This document shows positions 14,081 to 14,262 of a stretch of 14,262 nucleotides of DNA, one piece after another. Origin of the DNA: Burkholderiaceae bacterium (GTDB lineage: Bacteria; Pseudomonadota; Gammaproteobacteria; Burkholderiales; Burkholderiaceae); assembly GCA_947374315.1 (NCBI GenBank), contig CANCBK010000042.1, positions 1-14,262 on the forward strand, read 5' to 3'. Below the pieces are notes generated by a model. That model did no database searches, was not told the origin of the DNA, and saw only the letters and a list, made by a program, of their open reading frames with translations. The position numbers were made by a program, and so were the translations under genes. Every line of letters starts with the position of its first letter. The first letter of the stretch is position 1.

Positions 14081-14107
14081 GACCCCTTCCTTGCGAAAGA
14101 GGCCTTA
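14072..14107 (-). terminator. Rho-independent terminator with GNRA loop, ends the NemA-like gene
   Basis: On the minus strand a 13-pair stem (arms 14095-14107 and 14078-14090, with three G-U pairs) closes a GCAA tetraloop and is followed by TTTTTT (the A run at 14072-14077). On the plus strand those G-U pairs become A-C mismatches and no T run follows, so it works in the minus direction. It overlaps the last codons of the 58-residue gene. Confidence 0.85.
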
Positions 14108-14144
14108 TCAATCCTTGGAGACGTAAGCTCTAGTAGGCTTTACA

Positions 14145-14262
<118 letters not shown>

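Overview
The window looks like an ordinary stretch of chromosome from a freshwater betaproteobacterium, most like Polynucleobacter or a close Burkholderiaceae relative. This is an inference from the gene families: an orphan Bug-type solute receptor, a phasin-like protein, a group II truncated haemoglobin, an FMN lactate dehydrogenase and an NnrD separate from NnrE. The moderate GC content and tight gene packing also fit. I see no tRNA, rRNA, insertion sequence, prophage, CRISPR array or recognisable defence cassette.

Layout. The left edge holds the last 34 codons of an unidentified plus-strand gene. A minus-strand terminator and a lone phasin-like gene (170-697, minus) follow. A truncated haemoglobin (813-1202, plus) converges on an orphan periplasmic Bug receptor (1210-2187, minus), which diverges from a TerC membrane protein (2239-3015, plus). 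TerC converges on a tight three-gene minus-strand operon whose order of transcription is LOG-family nucleotide hydrolase (4790-5647), ion-channel-like protein (4247-4762) and BaiN/HI0933-type flavoprotein (3026-4243). Next come a 66-residue single-span membrane protein with a hairpin over its ribosome binding site and a strong terminator (5718-6087), then a plus-strand run of periplasmic solute-binding protein, NAD(P)H-hydrate dehydratase and EamA transporter (6115-8834). A convergent small exported Ala/Pro/Lys-rich protein (8869-9147), a class V aminotransferase (9414-10562) and a second EamA transporter (10667-11575) are on the minus strand.

From 11720 a plus-strand cluster runs lactate/2-hydroxy-acid dehydrogenase, DUF4239-like membrane protein, a 63-residue unknown and a 58-residue membrane protein that is easily missed (13904-14080). 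A GNRA-loop terminator and the last 38 codons of an old yellow enzyme (NemA-like, minus strand) close the window.

No novel multi-gene system is evident. The places most worth a second look are four. The DUF4239 reading frame has no canonical start codon that would keep its first membrane helix, and at the preceding lldD stop codon there is an SD-TTT-stop arrangement like the prfB frameshift site. A two-part inverted repeat covers part of the ribosome binding site of the 66-residue protein. The channel-like protein has an altered selectivity filter and sits in an operon with a LOG enzyme and a flavoprotein. A long imperfect palindrome forms the 3' end of the first EamA gene.
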